Below are positions 61,643-64,000 of a stretch of DNA of 64,000 nt, in pieces. The stretch spans positions 2,294,001 to 2,358,000 of the forward strand of contig CAWAVW010000004.1 in assembly GCA_963785585.1 (NCBI GenBank), given 5' to 3'. Source of the stretch: Palsa-295 sp963785585 (GTDB taxonomy: Bacteria; Acidobacteriota; Terriglobia; Acidiferrales; UBA7541). The notes beneath the pieces were generated by a model, which did no database searches, had not been told where the DNA came from, and saw only the letters and a program-made list of their open reading frames with translations. How positions within the stretch are numbered: position 1 is the first letter of the stretch; the number at the start of each line of letters is the position of its first letter. Made by a program: the position numbers and the translations under genes.

Positions 61643-62299
61643 CTACCGGAAAAACGAGTAGCCTACGAAAAACAGGTTCGCGTCCACGCCCGGATTGAAC
61701 GAATGCCGGTACGCGTTGGAAATGTGCTGGAATTTGTAGCCGAACGTCCAAGCGCGCGAACGCGGCGCATTAAAAAACTGAAATCCGGCCTGAAAATCGA
61801 AGGTGAAATTAAATTGCGTTCCGCCGGGAATATCCACCGGCACAGGGCGAACCGACGCGACAAATCCAGCCGTGGACGCGCCGAACGGTTGCAGACGGTG
61901 CGTCCGCCGAAAATTCAGCCGCAAACCAATCGGATTGATTCCGCCGCCGTACACGGTCTCGCGGCCGTTGGCGCAGTACGCCGGCGTGCTTGGCGGAGTG
62001 ATGCACGCGACGTACGTGGGCTGGCGCACGATTTCCACCGGAACAATATCCAGCGTGTACAGCAGCGCCACGCGCTTCCAATCGTGAATTGTCCGCGAAT
62101 ACCGCAGCGCCAGCGCGCCAATCTGCCGGTCCGTCGTGGTGCCAATCACATGCGCGTTGCCGAACGAATACGCGCCCCACACGCCAAATTCATTGTTGGG
62201 CGGATACGGATTCGACGGACTGTAAGCCTGTCCTTGCGCCGATGGCGACACGGCGAGCAAGACGACGATCGAAACTGCAAGAATCAAGATTGGGCGCAT
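61643..62299 (-). CDS. PagL-like lipid A 3-O-deacylase (acyloxyacyl hydrolase family)
   Basis: A 218-residue outer membrane protein with a signal peptide (MRPILILAVSIVVLLAV, cleaved near AQGQA). Alternating hydrophobic strands end in a C-terminal Phe-Phe-Arg, typical of an eight-stranded barrel. FQHISNAYRHSFNPGVDANLFF holds the PagL His and Ser (HxS). Twelve residues after that Ser stands Asp, where PagL of P. aeruginosa has the third triad member Glu. Deacylation of lipid A in the outer leaflet is predicted by family. ATG at 62299 is preferred over an extension from 62359. Confidence 0.83.
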   Translation of the reverse strand: MRPILILAVSIVVLLAVSPSAQGQAYSPSNPYPPNNEFGVWGAYSFGNAHVIGTTTDRQIGALALRYSRTIHDWKRVALLYTLDIVPVEIVRQPTYVACITPPSTPAYCANGRETVYGGGINPIGLRLNFRRTHRLQPFGASTAGFVASVRPVPVDIPGGTQFNFTFDFQAGFQFFNAPRSRAWTFGYKFQHISNAYRHSFNPGVDANLFFVGYSFFR

Positions 62300-62446
62300 G
62301 AACTCTCTTTTCGGAATCGGCCAGGCGAAGCGTTTGCACAGGCCTACTAAGGCTATCAATTCGCGGCGCGAACCGCAGAATACTCTGCGAGAAAATTGCT
62401 TATTGTCACACGCCTAGGACTTCGGGCGTCGCATCGCAACGGCGAG

Positions 62447-62501
62447 TTCACGAGGGCTTGACGAGGCCTTCACGAGGCCTTTACTAGGCCTTCACGACTT
62501 C
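62447..62501. repeat. Five 11-bp tandem repeats overlapping the uvrB stop codon
   Basis: TTCACGAGGGC, TTGACGAGGCC, TTCACGAGGCC, TTTACTAGGCC and TTCACGACTTC follow one another in exact 11-bp register. The last unit contains the uvrB stop codon (minus strand TGA, 62494-62492) and reads into the gene's last codons. No T-run is present. The remaining 62300-62446 shows no further signal. Confidence 0.75.
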
Positions 62502-64000
62502 TTTGAGGCTCGCTTGCTGAACGCGCGCGAACGCTTGGCCGGTAAAGCCGCCGTGCCGGCAGCAACACCGGGCCCGTCCAGCGGAGCGCTTGCAGCGCCG
62601 GGTTCGATTGCTGCGCCAGCGGCGGCTGGGCTCGGCTGCGCCGGAGTGGTAGTGGATTCCGGCAGCGGAGAAAATATCACGCCCAGGTCGCGCTGCTTCA
62701 TCGAGCGAATCCGGTCGCGCAGCGCGGCCGCTTTCTCGAATTCAAAATTTTTCGCCGCCGCGCGCATCTGCGTTTCCATTTGAGCCACGGCCTGCGCCAG
62801 TTGCGCTTCGTTCTGGATGTCGGCCGCGGCGGGCACGTCATCCGGCACCGGCAGGTAATCCGCGTTGACGATCTTCGCCAGCTCCATGTCGAGCGACTTG
62901 ATGATCGACTGTGGCGTGATGTTGTGGTCGCGGTTATATGCTTCTTGTTTCGCGCGGCGGCGGCTGGTTTCGCCGATGGCCTGCTTCATCGAATCGGTCA
63001 TCCGGTCGGCGTACAAAATGGCGCGGCCTTCCACGTGACGGGCGCAGCGGCCAATGGTCTGAATCAGCGATGTCGCGCTGCGCAGATAGCCTTCCTTGTC
63101 CGCATCGAGAATCGCCACGAGCGAAACTTCCGGCAAGTCGAGCCCTTCGCGCAGCAAGTTAATTCCGATCAGCACGTCGAATTCGCCGCGCCGCAAGTCG
63201 CGCAAAATCTTCACTCGCTCGAGGGTTTCGATCTCGGAATGCAAATACCGGCAGCGGATTCCAACTTCCGCGAAATACTCCGCCAAATCTTCGGACATTC
63301 GCTTGGTCAGCGTGGTCACCAGCACGCGTTCGTTGCGCGCCGTGCGAATCCGGATTTGCTCCAGCAGGTCGTCCACCTGGCCCTTCACCGGACGAATTTC
63401 CACTTCCGGATCGACGAGTCCCGTGGGACGAATCACCTGCTCGGCCACGACGCCGCCCACTTTCGTAAGTTCGTACGGCCCGGGCGTCGCGGATACATAC
63501 ACCACCTGATTCGTCCGGTGCTCGAACTCCTCAAACGTCAGCGGACGGTTGTCCAGCGCCGACGGCATGCGGAATCCATAATTCACCAGCGTCTGCTTGC
63601 GCGAGCGGTCGCCCGCATACATCGCGTGAAGTTGCGGCATGGTCTGGTGCGACTCGTCGATAAAAAGCAAATAATCGGCGGGAATGTAATCGAGCAGCGT
63701 CGGCGGCGCTTCGCCCGGAAGACGGCCGGACATGTGCCGCGAATAATTTTCAATCCCGTGGCAGTAGCCGATGGTCCGCATCATCTCGATATCAAAATGC
63801 GTGCGCTGCACGATGCGCTGCGACTCCACGATTTTTCCCTGCTTGTCGAGTTCGCCTTTCCACCATTCGAGTTCTTCGTAGATGCCCTGGATGGCGCGCT
63901 CGCGCTGCTCGGCCGGCAGCACGTAGTGCGACTTCGGATAAATCGGCACGCGCACAATTTCATCGCCGCCCGTCTGAATCACACCGGTGACGGGATCAAT
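62492..64000 (-). CDS. uvrB: Excinuclease ABC subunit B, C-terminal part (cut by window edge)
   Basis: The frame is open past the window end (IDPVTGVIQTGGD at the edge, in the same frame), so this is the 3' three-quarters or so of uvrB. Seen: DYLLFIDESHQT (DEAD-type box), YVSATPGPYE, RLLVTTLTK-like VLVTTLTKRMSEDL, LIGINLLREGLDLPEVSLVAILDADKEG (motif V/VI region) and QTIGRCARH. A UVR domain (KNFEFEKAAALRDRIRSM) binds UvrC. Beyond it is an extra Pro/Ala-rich stretch ending in basic KRSRAFSKRASKKS, longer than in E. coli. Confidence 0.96.
   Translation of the reverse strand: MDPVTGVIQTGGDEIVRVPIYPKSHYVLPAEQRERAIQGIYEELEWWKGELDKQGKIVESQRIVQRTHFDIEMMRTIGYCHGIENYSRHMSGRLPGEAPPTLLDYIPADYLLFIDESHQTMPQLHAMYAGDRSRKQTLVNYGFRMPSALDNRPLTFEEFEHRTNQVVYVSATPGPYELTKVGGVVAEQVIRPTGLVDPEVEIRPVKGQVDDLLEQIRIRTARNERVLVTTLTKRMSEDLAEYFAEVGIRCRYLHSEIETLERVKILRDLRRGEFDVLIGINLLREGLDLPEVSLVAILDADKEGYLRSATSLIQTIGRCARHVEGRAILYADRMTDSMKQAIGETSRRRAKQEAYNRDHNITPQSIIKSLDMELAKIVNADYLPVPDDVPAAADIQNEAQLAQAVAQMETQMRAAAKNFEFEKAAALRDRIRSMKQRDLGVIFSPLPESTTTPAQPSPAAAGAAIEPGAASAPLDGPGVAAGTAALPAKRSRAFSKRASKKS

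Overview
The window is 64 kb of GC-rich, gene-dense bacterial chromosome from a diderm organism. A lipid A deacylase, an outer-membrane-type ABC ATPase, lipoproteins and a TonB-like protein indicate an outer membrane. The complete dcw cluster, YXWGXW-repeat and DUF3106 proteins, the MoxR/DUF58/transglutaminase set and frequent GTG/TTG starts fit Acidobacteriota best. That assignment is inference from gene content, because there is no rRNA here. I see no phage, insertion sequence or CRISPR array; this is core chromosome with scattered lineage-specific genes.

Layout. 1-12.6 kb (minus strand): the division and cell-wall cluster mraZ-rsmH-ftsL-ftsI-murE-murF-mraY-murD-ftsW-murG-murC (murC cut by the window edge), driven by a near-consensus promoter followed by five 10-bp MraZ operator repeats. 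12.9-15.0 kb: an ECF sigma factor, its zinc-finger anti-sigma factor and a secreted DUF3106 protein. 15.1-18.6 kb: ZIP metal transporter, ychF, an AlkA-type DNA glycosylase with a histone-like tail, a DUF4149 membrane protein and tRNA-Val(CAC). 18.6-24.5 kb: MoxR ATPase, DUF58 protein, mutY, and a TgpA-like transglutaminase. 24.6-31.4 kb: rimO, yacG, pgpA, a beta-propeller protein, a CPBP protease, then cinA-thpR-plsY. 31.5-37.3 kb: an HD-GYP protein, ftsY-ribD-ribE, and an FAD oxidoreductase.

37.3-43.6 kb (minus): five genes joined by four consecutive 4-bp overlaps: sensor kinase, NtrC-type regulator, mobA, an MlaF-like ATPase and an amino-acid permease. 43.7-46.0 kb: groES-groEL behind a textbook CIRCE operator and ending in a strong terminator. 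46.1-52.6 kb: a giant repeat lipoprotein with RCC1 repeats, a YXWGXW-repeat secreted protein and a serine hydrolase. 52.9-57.1 kb: a PilZ-to-TonB fusion protein and ribBA. 57.2-60.2 kb (minus): an active/inactive M16 peptidase pair coupled to a ComEA-like protein. 60.4-64 kb: a membrane glycosyltransferase, a PagL-like deacylase and the 3' part of uvrB.

Most genes are housekeeping. The less ordinary material is the PilZ-TonB fusion, which would link a cytoplasmic c-di-GMP sensor to a periplasmic TonB domain; the sigma/anti-sigma/DUF3106 module; the five-gene coupled operon; the repeat lipoprotein; and several short-period tandem repeats and perfect dyads in intergenic DNA.
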